Below, piece by piece: positions 1 through 11,399 of a stretch of DNA of 64,000 bases. The stretch is from Vicia villosa (taxonomy: Eukaryota; Streptophyta; Magnoliopsida; Fabales; Fabaceae), in the NCBI RefSeq assembly GCF_029867415.1, contig NC_081180.1:240129088-240193087 (forward strand), written 5' to 3'. The notes below the pieces were generated by a model. The model saw only the letters and a list, made by a program, of their open reading frames with translations, had not been told where the DNA came from and ran no database searches. A program made the position numbers and the translations under genes. Each line of letters opens with the position of its first letter. The first letter of the stretch is position 1.

Positions 1-2250
1 TCTCCAAATTGATTGTCATTAAATATAGTTGATTTTATCATTTTCACACTAAAATCTAATAAAAAATAAAAAAAAACATATAATGCTTTATTAAAAAAGG
101 AGATTATTAATTATGTTGCTAATAATTGATGTACGTATTAGTTTACATTCTACTGTTAATGAAAAGATATTTATGCTCACTCATTTATTGAACAATAAAG
201 GTAAAAATGGGATAGGAATGTCGATGCCTATTGAAACCGAATCAAAAGCACGAGAAACACTATGCATATTAAATTACTTATATTAATGAAAAAGTATTCA
301 CCACGTAGAACTGTAAATGTAGAACTTAAACTCAATTATGTTCAATGCGTCTCAAAAACAGTTTAAAGAAATTTCGGTAGATGACATGAATATTGAGGCT
401 TCTCTTAGAAACGAGAACCAAATGAGTTATCAGGATGACTTCCCTGATGGCTGTTACCTGTCCTATGTTGCCATTGCTATTGGTTTAAGAGATATCTACA
501 TAATCACATAAAAATATCTTCAAAATCAATTATACACATAAGAAAGAAGAAAGAGAGGAGAGAACAATTTGGATAAAAAATTAGCGCCATAGATTCGAAT
601 ACGTTTTTACTATTTTTCATAGGGTAATGCTAACGAGTGCCCCGAAGGCACTGGTTAAGAGATTTAAAATTAAGGTAAGTTGAGCATTGTTTAATAATGT
701 AAAAAAGATATGTTTTCACCCAAAATATATGTATTAAATACATTGAAAATATAAATAATTAACTTTTTTTTTAAAAAAAAGATTAGGTATATTCAATGCA
801 TTGAATCTAGAATATTTTCTTAATTTGGAATGCTTAACCAATGTCCTTGAGACACTAGTTAACATGGCCCTTTTTCATATACATTAGAATAAGTGTGAAA
901 ATCATCATATCAGAATCTTAAATGTCAATTTTAACAAAAATTAGCGCCATAGATTCGAATACATTTTTACTATTTTTCATATACATTAGAATAGTGTGAA
1001 AAATCATCATATCAAACAAGATCCTAAATGTCAATTTTTTTTTTTACATAATATATTAGAAACATGGTTGATTAACTACTTGCAACAAAAACAAAAAAAA
1101 AGGAATAAAAAAAAAAGATAATCGCAAAAAACCAAATGAGTAGATCTAGAAACAAAAGATAATCAGGAAAGATTAAAAATCTTAGAATTTTTTTTGACAT
1201 ATAACACATTAACCCTTTTTTTGGGCTCAACAAATTATTGTCATTAAATATAGTTGATCTTATCCTTTTCACACTAAAATCTAATAAAAAATAATGTTTT
1301 ATTAAAATTTTAATAAAATCTAATAAAAAATAAAAAAAAATATCATTTTAGATCAAATTTAAATTAGAGATTGCAAAAAAAAAAGTTGTTTTACTTATGA
1401 ATAATTTATTTTCACATTCGTAATAGTACGTTACTTTGATGGGGCAGAAGAGATATTTAAATTGAATATGCCTTGTCTCAATTACCTTAGCAACAAATCC
1501 TACAATGGAAAATAAAATATAATATCAATAAATGATCCTGAATTTTATACAAACCTTGAACATGCCAACTAACTATTCAAAACTCATTCTAAAAATTAAA
1601 AAGAAGCACAAATTATTTGAGTAGAGAAAGAAGGTTTGCAAATAAATACCCATATAAACCTTAAAATGATACTAAGGAAACTAAGGATAAACACATACCT
1701 CTCAAGAATCATTGTAAGAAAGAATGAATAATTTATTGACTTATACACATTTATAAATCAGAATTGGATGAGGCACATTATTGGAATTCAACAATAAAAA
1801 TAAAAGTCACTGAATTTGTAACAGCAAAATAAATAGTGAGGATATAGATGAATAGATTATCATTCGTCATTGGAATTTTTTTTATTGTTAAAATCACAAT
1901 AGAATTTATCTCATTATGAAATTTTGAGTAATAAATTGAAGTTTGTTTGATATGGCAAAAATAAGATTATGGGGCGAAATTAATGCAATGGCAAAAGAAT
2001 ATTTTAGGAGTGTGTTTTAGTATAGATAATAATAGATAAGAATGGCATTGACCTAAGATAATGAATTATATTGTTATTTGCATATGCTTTGGTGTTTACC
2101 TACTCAAATACTATCTTTGAGTGCTATCAATATTTATGTTGGGTCAGTTCATACACAACTTTGTTTTAGTTTTAAACGGGATCCACGTTAGTGGACAGTG
2201 AGATTGATCCCTCTTAAATTAGTCGATCGCAAGTTCGGATATCAAAATTT
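1..2250. other. AT-rich intergenic DNA with local direct duplications
   Basis: No recognisable gene. Several short segments occur twice in direct orientation. The opening ~100 bases (with 'gtcattaaatatagttga') recur at about 1230-1340. A segment with 'ttagcgccatagattcgaat' is at 575-620 and 935-980. A segment with 'tttttcatatacattagaat' is at about 871-930 and 974-1035. Homopolymer A/T runs are frequent. This looks like decayed repeat sequence. I recognise no family. Confidence 0.6.
338..511 (+). other. Small open frame of unknown meaning (57 codons)
   Basis: An ATG at 338 opens a 57-codon frame ending in TAA at 509-511. The predicted peptide has ordinary amino-acid composition, unlike the low-complexity frames around it, with a stretch reading QDDFPDGCYLSYVAIAIG. 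I do not recognise a domain, signal peptide or paired-cysteine pattern. It could be a remnant exon or a chance frame in AT-rich DNA. It is listed only because its composition is less biased than that of its neighbours. Confidence 0.12.
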
Positions 2251-2254
2251 CCAA

Positions 2255-3085
2255 AAAAATATATATGGCTACTCAATCACTAACATTTGAATTAACCTAA
2301 ACTTTTTTCCTTTTTAACCATAGTTGGAATCAACCTAGATTATGGTTGTTAGACACCTAATAAAACTTTTTTATTTTTAGCCCTACCAGATTTGAACAGA
2401 GGACCTTTCAAATAAAACATTATTTCCTTATCATCTGAGATAAAGAAACATCTATACACAATTTTCACTTTTGAAAAAATATATTGAATTTTAAAATTTT
2501 GAGGTTTAAATACCTTTAAGAAAAAAATATTTTTATGAGGCCCAAGGCGAGAGCCTAGCCCACCTTACCCTTGGGCTGGCCCTTGTTAATTTTGATTGCA
2601 CATGTATTAATCTTTATCTACTCATTTACTAACGCTGTAATTAACCTAAAATTTTACCTTTTTAAGCCAATGTTGGAATTAACCAAGATTATGGTGGTTA
2701 ATGTTGATTGCATATGTGTTAGTTTTTGGCTAGTCATTTATTAACATAGGACCTAAACTTTTACCTTTTAACCAACTCTTGAGTTGGCCTAGATAATGTG
2801 GTTTGATCTCCAATGCATCGATATAGGTTTTTCGCTACTCATTTATTTACATTTTAATTGAGTTTTTTTTTTTCTTTTTTTTCTTTTTAACCATCAGATT
2901 TGACCTAGACTATGGTTGTTAGTGTTCACTACATATGTATTGATCTTTAGCTACTCATTTCCTTAAATTGGTATCGCCCTAAATTTTTTTCCATTTTAAC
3001 CAACATTAGAATTCACCTAGATTATGGTTATAAATGTTCGTTACATATTCATAGGTATTTGGATACTCATTTAGTACTATTAAAA
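2255..3085. repeat. Degenerate tandem repeat, unit about 110 bp
   Basis: Five to six diverged units follow one another. Each carries 'ctactcattt'-like sequence, then 'aacctaaa.ttttt.ctttttaacca', then 'ttgg(a)att.accta.attatggttgtta', then a 'catatgtatt' segment. Unit starts are visible near 2268, 2618, 2728, 2829, 2949 and 3060. Single diverged units of the same family occur at about 10200-10390 and 35560-35710, each upstream of an F-box copy, so the family is tied to the duplicated locus. Confidence 0.6.
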
Positions 3086-3449
3086 TCAATTTAATGTATT
3101 ACAATCTCCGTGGAATCGAAACTTTTACTTTTATATTATTTTCTACTATTTGATTGTTTGATTGTGTATACTTGCAAATATAAATAGCACAACATTTACC
3201 CAACAAATGATTATCAAATAAATTGCTTCATTTGGAGCAACGCCCGAGAGATCATGGGGGAATATAATTGCAGCAGATGAAGGTCTTATAATGTGTATAT
3301 AAAATTACCATTTTATAAAACACAGTTACTTTTCGAACTGAAAGCTAAGAAATTGTCTTTATTTGTAGCGACCCCGAAGAGATTCTAGGGAAATATAATT
3401 GCAACCTAATGAAGGTTTTATAACACGTAAAACAAGACTAATTGCCAAA

Positions 3450-3540
3450 CACTACTACAAAAGTATCTATCACTAGTGCTGGGAAAAAGGTTTCACCATT
3501 GTTGGCTATAAGTGCTAACAAATAGTGTGATAAAAATCAG
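3450..3540 (+). mobile_element. Possible CACTA transposon terminus
   Basis: The stretch begins CACTACTACAAAAG, matching the consensus start of plant CACTA (CMC/EnSpm) terminal inverted repeats, followed by short subterminal-like motifs ('cactagtgctgg', 'aagtgctaac', 'atagtgtgat'). No transposase and no opposite terminus were found. The adjoining Ogre-like LTR may have landed inside it. The call rests on the terminal motif only. Confidence 0.35.
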
Positions 3541-3920
3541 TTAGACCAATTGTTCATCTTTGCGGTGAAAAATTGAGACTAGAGCCATTGATTGACTTAG
3601 CTCAGACATTTTAGTAGAGTCGCCACTGTGCTTTATTGTTTCCAAAGGAAATGGAAAAAAGAGCGAAATAAAACCCACAGAAGTTTTTAAAATACTAGTA
3701 AACTTATCAAAGATCTTAGGTTCGGGGTTGATTATGCAGAGAGAATGTATTATCACCCCTCACATCTACGGTACTCCGTAGGCACCTCTTTGAAATATAT
3801 ACTAGTTTTAATTGTTATTGTTTTTGCTTATGTGTTTTTGTTTAAATAGAGTGGGAGGATGAGAAAAGAAGATTTTAAAAGTGAGCTCGGCAAGATATCG
3901 CGTCTTGAGCCTACATACTC

Positions 3921-4228
3921 CTTTAACAATATGGAAGTCATAGCTTTTTTAGTTTCCCTTAAAAGGAAAATAAAAGAACCAAGTGGCAAAATCTTTTTGG
4001 GTGTTGAACTTTAACAATACTCAACGTGTTTTTAAAATGTTAATCTTTAACAATACTTAAAAAGTTTCAAAAGGTGTCAAGCCTTAACAATACAAGGGAA
4101 AGGTGATTTAAAAAAGTGGTGGTTGACCTTTAACAATACAAAACCAAGGGTTAATTTAAAAGAGGCTGAGCTTTAACAATATAAAACCATTTTTAAAACA
4201 AGGGAGGGGTGCAAAGCTTTAACAATAC
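3921..4228 (+). repeat. Seven spaced copies of CTTTAACAATAC
   Basis: The motif (with one C/T variant and two copies ending AAT) occurs at 3921, 4009, 4045, 4082, 4128, 4171 and 4217, spaced 36-46 bases apart except the first interval. The sequence between copies is not conserved. It lies inside the Ogre-like LTR. Confidence 0.7.
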
Positions 4229-4921
4229 TAAGCACAAAGTAAAAGAGTTGGAAAAGAGAGTAAGTACCTTGACAATTTTAGTCAATACCATTTTCATTCC
4301 TTTGGATTTTTGCAACAATGAGGAATCATACATCTCAAGCAAGCATTAAGGGTGAATATCTCAAGTGGTGTGTGAGACATGTTAGGTGTATCATGGATAC
4401 AAACAAAGTGAGTATGAACAAAGATGTGAATGTATAAACTCAAGTATAAAAGATATTATGAATAAAATGGGTGACATACCTTGAGATCATATCATGTATG
4501 TATGAGTATGATGTATGATGTGTGATGTATGATGTATGATGGATGAATGTCTCATGAATGTGGGGTTAGTTCAACAATGTATATATACAAAGATAATAAC
4601 ATAACCAAAGTATAAAATATACAAAGATGTAAATCAATAGGTATATGCACAACTGCGTAACAAGGAGAGATCATAGCAACAAGTTAGTATCAACATGGTG
4701 TTGCTTTGGGATCAAGAGATCGAAGGGATCATGGATTAGGGTTTAGTTGTATACATAAACCTAATTATTTTATTTACAAAGTTTTAAATGTGACCTAGGT
4801 GAATCAACTAAGAGATCATGTTAACATTTTCAAAGTAAGCTTCCCCTAACCCTAATTGGTTCACAAAAGTATATAAGTCACTTGGTGAAAAATCATTTGG
4901 AAAAGGTTTGATTTAAAAGGC

Positions 4922-5003
4922 CTTTAAAAGGCTTAAAAACATCATTTTTGTTTCTTTAAAAGGCTTAAAAACATCATTTTTGTTTCTTTAAAAGGCTTAA
5001 AAC
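4922..5003 (+). repeat. 32-bp tandem repeat, about 2.5 copies
   Basis: The unit starting 'ctttaaaaggcttaaaaac' begins at 4922, 4954 and 4986. The first two units are identical and the third is cut short. Confidence 0.85.
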
Positions 5004-5775
5004 CATACATCCGGTAATAAAACAAAAACCAATAAATATATTTAAAACCTAGTTCCCCAAATTTGAAAACCAAAGTTCCTCTTCAACCTCAAGACAAATT
5101 ATTTTTCAGAAATCGTGATTCCTCAAAACTCAACCATTTGCAAAACTTCAAACACGAAAGTTGCTCGGTTTTTCAATACGAATTGAACCATATAAATAAC
5201 ATAAATTTATTTCGACTGTAGCCTCCGAATTTCTCATAAAACACTATGAACCCTAAAATTTCAAATTCAAATTAAATGATAATCATGATGAATAAATGGA
5301 AACCCGTTGAGGGATTTTAATCCTCACATTGTAACTAACATAATAGAATCGAGTTTTATTTAAAGTGAATCAGAAATAACAAAGTTCAAGTTTACAAGGC
5401 TTACCTCTGAAGTTGGAGATTGAAAGGTGTTTTGGACCACTTCTAGACGAGTGTTAATGATCCGAATAGCTGCCTGGGACCTTGGTGATGCTAGCTGAAT
5501 GATTAATTCACCTTGAAATGGCCTGGGTGCTCCTACTGGATTCCTCTTACAAATGGCACAAAGTGAAAATGGAGGATAGTGTAGGAGGCGTTACAGATGC
5601 AATATGAATGATCAGACAACTTCTATATGATGTGTATGAAGTGTTTGGATGGTTGTTTGACACAAAAACAACTTGGAACTCAAAAACTCTAAGTGTATGC
5701 AAAGTGACAATTTTGATGTTTCAAGTGGCGTAGTAATTTTGAGAATATTCGTGTATGTGATTTTAGAAGCAAAGG

Positions 5776-5790
5776 CCTTTATTTATAGGC
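5776..5790 (-). promoter_or_regulatory. TATA-box candidate of the Ogre-like LTR
   Basis: The minus strand reads GCCTATAAATAAAGG, a good plant TATA box, about 1.2 kb inside the LTR from its 5' (high-coordinate) end. This is the expected orientation for U3-driven transcription of a minus-strand element. The transcription start is inferred, not shown. Confidence 0.45.
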
Positions 5791-6959
5791 ACAATTTGGG
5801 GTTTGTGGGGGAAAAAATCAGACCATTTGGTTTATTCAAACAAAAGTTATGTGACTTTGCTTCATGGTGAAGAAATCTTGTAGTTATGATTCCCATGGTA
5901 CTTGCAATGCTTTATACATAACTTAGGGTGATTCTTCCGCACATTAGGGTGTTGCTTGTTGGCTTTGGATTACTTTTGGTACAGAAGAAACAAGTTAGAG
6001 GCTCAATGGAAGAGTTGTTGGTGATTAAAGTCACTTTTCCAAAATGGAAGTGTGATCTTTATACTTGAAATGGAATGAATCAATGGTTAATGATCAAATA
6101 TATTGCGAAATGCTCCATTAGCTTGTGTAAACTTCTGACTATTGATAGATTCGGAGGTTTAGAGGTCTGCAAAGAAATATCATAAGGTATGGTATGAAGA
6201 TTGGATTATAAGGTTTCCAAAAGAATGACCTAAAATTCAAGAATGGATGTCCATCTTCATCTCTTCGAATCTCCTAGCTCACGAATGCTATGGAGGAGTT
6301 CTAGTATTTTTTAGAAATCCCTAAACATCCTCTACAACTTTCATATTTGGTTTTTCTTCAAATTCTCAAGAAATCTTGATGAGAAGTGGCCTCAAAGATG
6401 CTTACTTTTGAAGAATAAATCTGCCTATTTGTAAAAAGTTCTAAGTGTTGAAAAAGTCAACAACTTTGAAACTTCATAACTTTAAAACCATTGATTTATG
6501 GAAAAAACTTAAGACTCACAAAGTTGTAGATTTTTATTTTCTCTTCAAGTGAGGCTTTGGAGCACAAAATTTGACCAAGTATTGAGGAAAGCCATGTTTT
6601 GACCAAAACTCAACTTCCTAGAGAAAAAACCCTAATTGTGCACCAGATGAATTTGAAAGTTGTTGATCTTGAGTTGAACCATACTTGGGCTTTCATATTG
6701 ATGAGGGGAATAATTTGAGCTTATGATAATGATTTAACTCTTTTTTGAGCCTCAAAACCCTAATTTTCATGAGCCACTTGATCAGTCACCTACCTTGTGA
6801 AACAAGCAACAAGCAAACACAATCTTTTTGTATATTTTTAGTTAGCGAATGATGCATGAATGATTATGTATAATGATAATGATGATTATGATGATCACAC
6901 TTTTGGTTCTTAATGCAAAATGAGGTGGGATCCTAGGGTCAAAAATTGGGGTACAACAT

Positions 6960-8150
6960 CGACCTGCTTTGGCCGACAACATTGACATATGGCTATTTTG
7001 TGTTATAATAAAAAGTAGCCCTCTTTCCAAATCCTTCAATTATTTCAACTCAAAAATTTATTTTCAAGATCGATGTCAACCTTTAGAGTTGAGTTTCCAA
7101 TAAGTTTAAAATTCAACATCAATAAACCTTTCATACACGTGTTCATATGCATAACATTAGGCGTAACTCGCATATAGCTGAAATCATGTCTAGAGAATAG
7201 CCATAATATTTCCCATCTACGTTTATAATCATAATTGATTATCCACCATTACTTGACTCACCAACCTCTCGTACCTCATATGATTCCTCATTCCTGGCCC
7301 ATTACATAAATTCCTAATAATTGCTTAGATAACCATGGACTGGAGTTATAATCTCAAGAAAGACAATTATTTTTTGACAGCAAGAAAGACAATTTATAAA
7401 CCAAATTTCACTCAAACAAAAAATAATTATATATATTTTATATCTTATCCTTCTAATAATCAAATACTTAGTAGAAAATTAAGTAAATATGATAAGTTAT
7501 TAGTATTCTCTTAAGTGATTCAATTATAATCTAATTAACTATTTGAGTAAATATGTTAGTCAAAACAATGTTATGTTTCACTCAAATATTGTCATGTTTC
7601 AATCAACAATATGTTGGTCAAAACAATGTTATGTTTCACTAAAATTTCACTCAAACAAAAAAGAGTTAAATATTTTTTATCTTATTCTTCTAAAAATAAA
7701 ATTTCAGTAGAAAAGTAAATAAATAGGATAAACTATTTTTTAGTCATGATTCGAATATTGATTCTCTTACATGATTCGATTCAAATTTTATTAACCATTT
7801 GAATTAATATGTTAGTCAAAACAGTGTTATGTTTTAAAGTGTGCATATGTGTGTGTGAGTTTACAACTACATCATTTACAAATAAGTCTTAAACCACTCT
7901 ATTATTTGAACATATTTTTCATTGTTGTTTGAAGCCTCAAAATATGGAAAAATATGGATAAATAATAATAATTCAACAAGCTTCACATTAAAATTTTATG
8001 ATATTTAATAACTATTTGTAATACAAAAAAAAAAATACTCTGAAGGAAACAAGCCCATATAATTAAGAATTGGAATAATTGCACTAAAATATCACAACAC
8101 AATGAAAAAAACACATCTATCCGTGCACTTTCAAACTCATCTTGCATCTA
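6960..8150. other. Intergenic DNA downstream of the F-box gene, with diverged ~230-bp repeats
   Basis: No gene seen. From about 7380 to 7850 two diverged tandem units carry 'atcttat.cttctaataatcaaat', 'agtagaaaa.taaataaatatgataa', 'atgattcaatt', 'gagt.aatatgttagtcaaaac' and 'gttatgtttcactc'. The same family appears on the other side of the gene at about 10990-11388 and 12879-13000, and a trace at about 35820-35890. Confidence 0.55.
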
Positions 8151-8172
8151 TTCAATATTTTGTATGAGTTGG

Positions 8173-8228
8173 ACTAGAGAAATTCTTCTGAACATAACTT
8201 ACTAGAGAAATTCTTCTGAACATAACTT
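8173..8228 (-). repeat. 28-bp perfect tandem duplication at the F-box stop codon
   Basis: The unit 'actagagaaattcttctg...' occurs at 8173-8200 and 8201-8228 without mismatch. The related copy at 15.18 kb has one unit only. Because 28 is not a multiple of 3, the duplication shifts the reading frame and supplies a new stop at 8174-8176. Confidence 0.9.
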
Positions 8229-8574
8229 TCATGTAAATTTACTATGGCTCTTGTCGATGCTCTCCAAGAGCAAAACAATTTTTCATATTTTAGTGCATCT
8301 TCTCTATTTAACATGCTAAGACCCATAGTTTTTGGTGGATAAAAAACCAAACTCTCTAAAATTGTTGCTCTTTGTAAAATAATCTTTACTAAATCAAGTT
8401 CAGAAGACAGGAATTTAAAACTTCTGAGGACTACAACTTTGAGATTATTAAATTTGTGACTGTAGTTGTCAAGCAAGTGTTTCTGGTGCATTTCCCAATA
8501 CATTTTAAGATCAAGTTGGTAATCATTTAGCTGCACAAATAGTTTAAAGTTAGACTCAAGAAAATAATAAAATA

Positions 8575-8660
<86 letters not shown>

Positions 8661-9928
8661 TAAAAAAATACTTTACTTATTTTATTTTCAAACTTTATGC
8701 TATCAAAATAGTTGAAAATTAATTTGTAGTACTTACATCAATGTACAATTTCATTAAGGATGGACAAATTTTGAGAAACATTGTAATATCATATGGATTA
8801 CAAAATATTCCTCCATCCATGATCAAATGAAGTTCTCTCAGATTCACAAAACAATATTGTGTGTCTCGAAATACCCCATCTCGAATGCTTGCAGCTATAA
8901 CCTGAAATGACAAAGTTTAATAATTTTTATCTATTAATAAAAAATCAATTGATATAAATAATAAATGGGTATAGATATATTGCATGCTAATATCTATACC
9001 TAAACAAATAAAATAATTTTTGTATCATAAATCAAAATAGAACAAGTAATATATTTGTATATACCTCAATAAGTAGATGTGTAGTTGTGAGAATGGAGAC
9101 ATGAGAGAGATCATTAACTATAGCTTCAAGCTGAGTAGATTTCATGTAATTTTTTGAAGGAATAAAATTATAGAAAACCTCATATAACTGAACCCCTTGT
9201 GCAATTCGAACCACAACAAAATTTCCTTGATAAAAAATTGATCGAAGAGTTGGTGAATCAATTTTAATCTCTTCTAAGTCCTGACAACTATCGATTGTCA
9301 ATTTTCTAAAATTTTTATTTTCCTTGGTCAATATGTTCAATTTCTTAATTGTAGAACATTGAATCAAATCAATCATTGCAAGCATTTTACAATGCTTAAT
9401 CAGCACATTAAACACATCTTCAGTGATGTGTAGGTTACATAGATATAGTTTTTGTAGAAATCGCAAGCCATTTGGAGAGACTGATAACTGAATCACACAG
9501 TTAACAAGTTTTAGTGCCTTTAAGTGGTGTAGTGCGTTAAAAACACTAAATTCAATTGTAAAATCAGATTGGTAAAAATGCAACTCCAATTCTTCTAGAT
9601 CTTTTTTAGTGCATATTTCTAACCATCTCTTAAGGAGAATTTCGATCCCAATAGGATTGATATGTAACTGAAATATCTTAATTTCACCACCTTTGTGAAA
9701 ATTGAATATTTGATCGACTATTGTTGCCAATTTCAATTGATTGTATCGTAAATAAAAATCTATACCAAACAAAAAACGACGGTTATAACACCATGATCGT
9801 TTGTACCTTGTTGATACAAATGATGATTTTTCAATTGCGTCTTTGATTGGTAAGAAAGTAAAAATATTTTGAATGATATCCTCTGGAATATGACCACATG
9901 ATTGGATTTGATTTTTAGAGAAAACCAT
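8174..9928 (-). CDS. F-box/LRR (FBD-type) protein, three exons
   Basis: Predicted spliced gene of about 461 residues. Exon 1 is 9928-9065, exon 2 is 8901-8737 and exon 3 is 8530-8174. Both introns have GT/AG ends (minus strand GAG|GTATAT...TTTCAG|GTT and GAT|GTAAGT...TGTGCAG|CTA) and keep phase 0. Residues ~9-50 form an F-box (IPEDIIQNIFTFLPIKDAIEK, then W in KRSWCYNR). The middle is leucine-rich (LEELELHF, LKALKLVNC, LQKLYLCNL). The end resembles the FBD region (NNLKVVVLRSFKF, VKIILQRATILESLVFYP). Family role: substrate receptor in an SCF ubiquitin ligase, binding SKP1-like proteins through the F-box; the substrate is unknown. The first ATG (9928) is used because the frame upstream begins only with TTG. 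A 28-bp duplication changes the last residues. A split pseudogene copy lies at 15.1/34.6 kb. Expression is not shown by the sequence. Confidence 0.75.
8579..8656. repeat. (AT)n microsatellite in F-box intron 2
   Basis: About 38 uninterrupted AT dinucleotides lie within the inferred intron 8531-8736. A second tract of similar length is at 57484-57558. Confidence 0.95.
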
Positions 9929-10990
9929 TGATAGAGACAAAAAAAATGAAGAAAAATATGAGAACTATGAATTTAAGGTGTATACAAATGAATTGAAAAA
10001 TATGATATACTTTGAACTTTATAGACTTGAATAAAATTGAGAAAATAGAAAAAATGCATTTCTTATGTATAGGTTTTAAAATCATTCTATAATTGGTTAA
10101 ATATTGTTGACCATATAAAATCACTAACATAAAAAGTCAATTAGCATAAACAGAAAAAAAAAAAAAAGTAAAAAATGGTAAGGCTAGTATGTGATAAAAA
10201 ATTTGCAAAGTTGAATTTTTTTCCTTTTTAATCAACATTAGAATTCTAGTAACATTCATTGCATCTTACTTGGTCTTTAGCTACTCATTTAGAGATTTTG
10301 AAATAAACCTAATGTTTTTCCTTTTTAACCAATAGTGAAATTGACCAAGATTATTTGTTAATATTCATTGCATCTATTATTTTGTTTATAAACTAAGCAT
10401 TGATTATGTTTTTTTTTTTTTACATTTTTTAATTATGTTTATAAACCTAGATTTTCATTCCTCAACTCGTTAAAGTTCAAGCTTTATTTTTAATCTCATG
10501 TTCTACCTAATTTAGTTCATTCCCAGATTTTTATACATCTTTGTACCATAAGATTCAAAAACTGTTCATTTCCATTTTTTAGTAACATAGAAAATTTGAG
10601 TTTTAATTTGAATGGATTTGTAATTTAGGATTTAAGAAAAAAATTAAAGAAGAATTAATTTAGGGTAGAAAAAGCTTTTGGATGTTTGCTGAGAGAGAAT
10701 CTGACTATGTTTCAAAAGGATGAAGGAAAAAAGAGAAAAAAAAATTAACTTATGACTAATTATTAAAAAATTGTGAATAATTTTAATTTTAAAATTATTT
10801 TAGTAATAATTTTAGATTTAAGAAATATTTTAAATGACATTGAAAATGGATAAACAAATAAGATAATCTAATATGAGCCATCTATCAAAAACAAATGACA
10901 CATCAACATTTTTTTATCAGAAATGAAAAAGGGACCAAAACTATTTAAAATAAAATTGAGAGACTTAGTGAATAGAAAAAAATAGGGGGA
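9929..10990. other. F-box upstream region, no other gene seen
   Basis: This holds the presumed promoter and 5' leader of the minus-strand F-box gene. No convincing single TATA box could be chosen because the DNA is uniformly AT-rich. One diverged unit of the ~110-bp repeat family is at about 10200-10390. The remainder is anonymous AT-rich sequence. Confidence 0.5.
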
Positions 10991-11399
10991 TCGAAGCTTT
11001 AATTTAACCTATTTTTTATCTTATCTTTCTGATAATCAAATATTTAGTAGAAAAGTAAATAAATATGATAAAGTAAATAAATATGATAAGTTATTTTTTT
11101 AGTCGTGACTCGAATATTGATTTTCTTAAATGATTCAATTCAAATGTCATTAATCATTTGAGTTAATATGTTAATCAAAAGAGTGTTATGTTTCACTTAA
11201 ATATTGTTATATTTCACTCTACAGTATGTTGGTCAAAACAGTGTTATGTTTCCATCAAATTTTACTCAAACAAAAAAAAGTTATATATTTTTTTATCTTA
11301 TCCTTCTGATAATCAAATACTCTGTAGAAAAGTAAATAAATATGATAAGTTATATTTTTAATCATAACTCGAATATTGTTTCTCTTAAATGATTCAATT

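Larger units (their letters stand above)
3541..6958 (-). mobile_element. Ogre/Tat-type LTR, solo or truncated (minus strand)
   Basis: On the minus strand this begins TGTTGTACCCCAATTTTTG and ends near an 'agagtcgccac' block (plus strand 3613-3623) and a 'tatcacccctcacatctac' block. The same layout is seen in the 4.2-kb LTRs at 16717 and 28601 and the solo LTR at 52852. It contains no gag or pol. The low-coordinate edge is approximate: I could not find a clean TG end or matching 5-base target duplication, so it may be truncated. Internal low-complexity features are a CTTTAACAATAC motif series, (TGATG)-rich repeats near 4500-4560 and a 32-bp tandem repeat. Confidence 0.6.

Noticed and set aside
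5673..5870. 65-codon plus-strand frame in the Ogre-like LTR
   Set aside because: It overlaps the LTR's TATA region on the opposite strand and has no domain.
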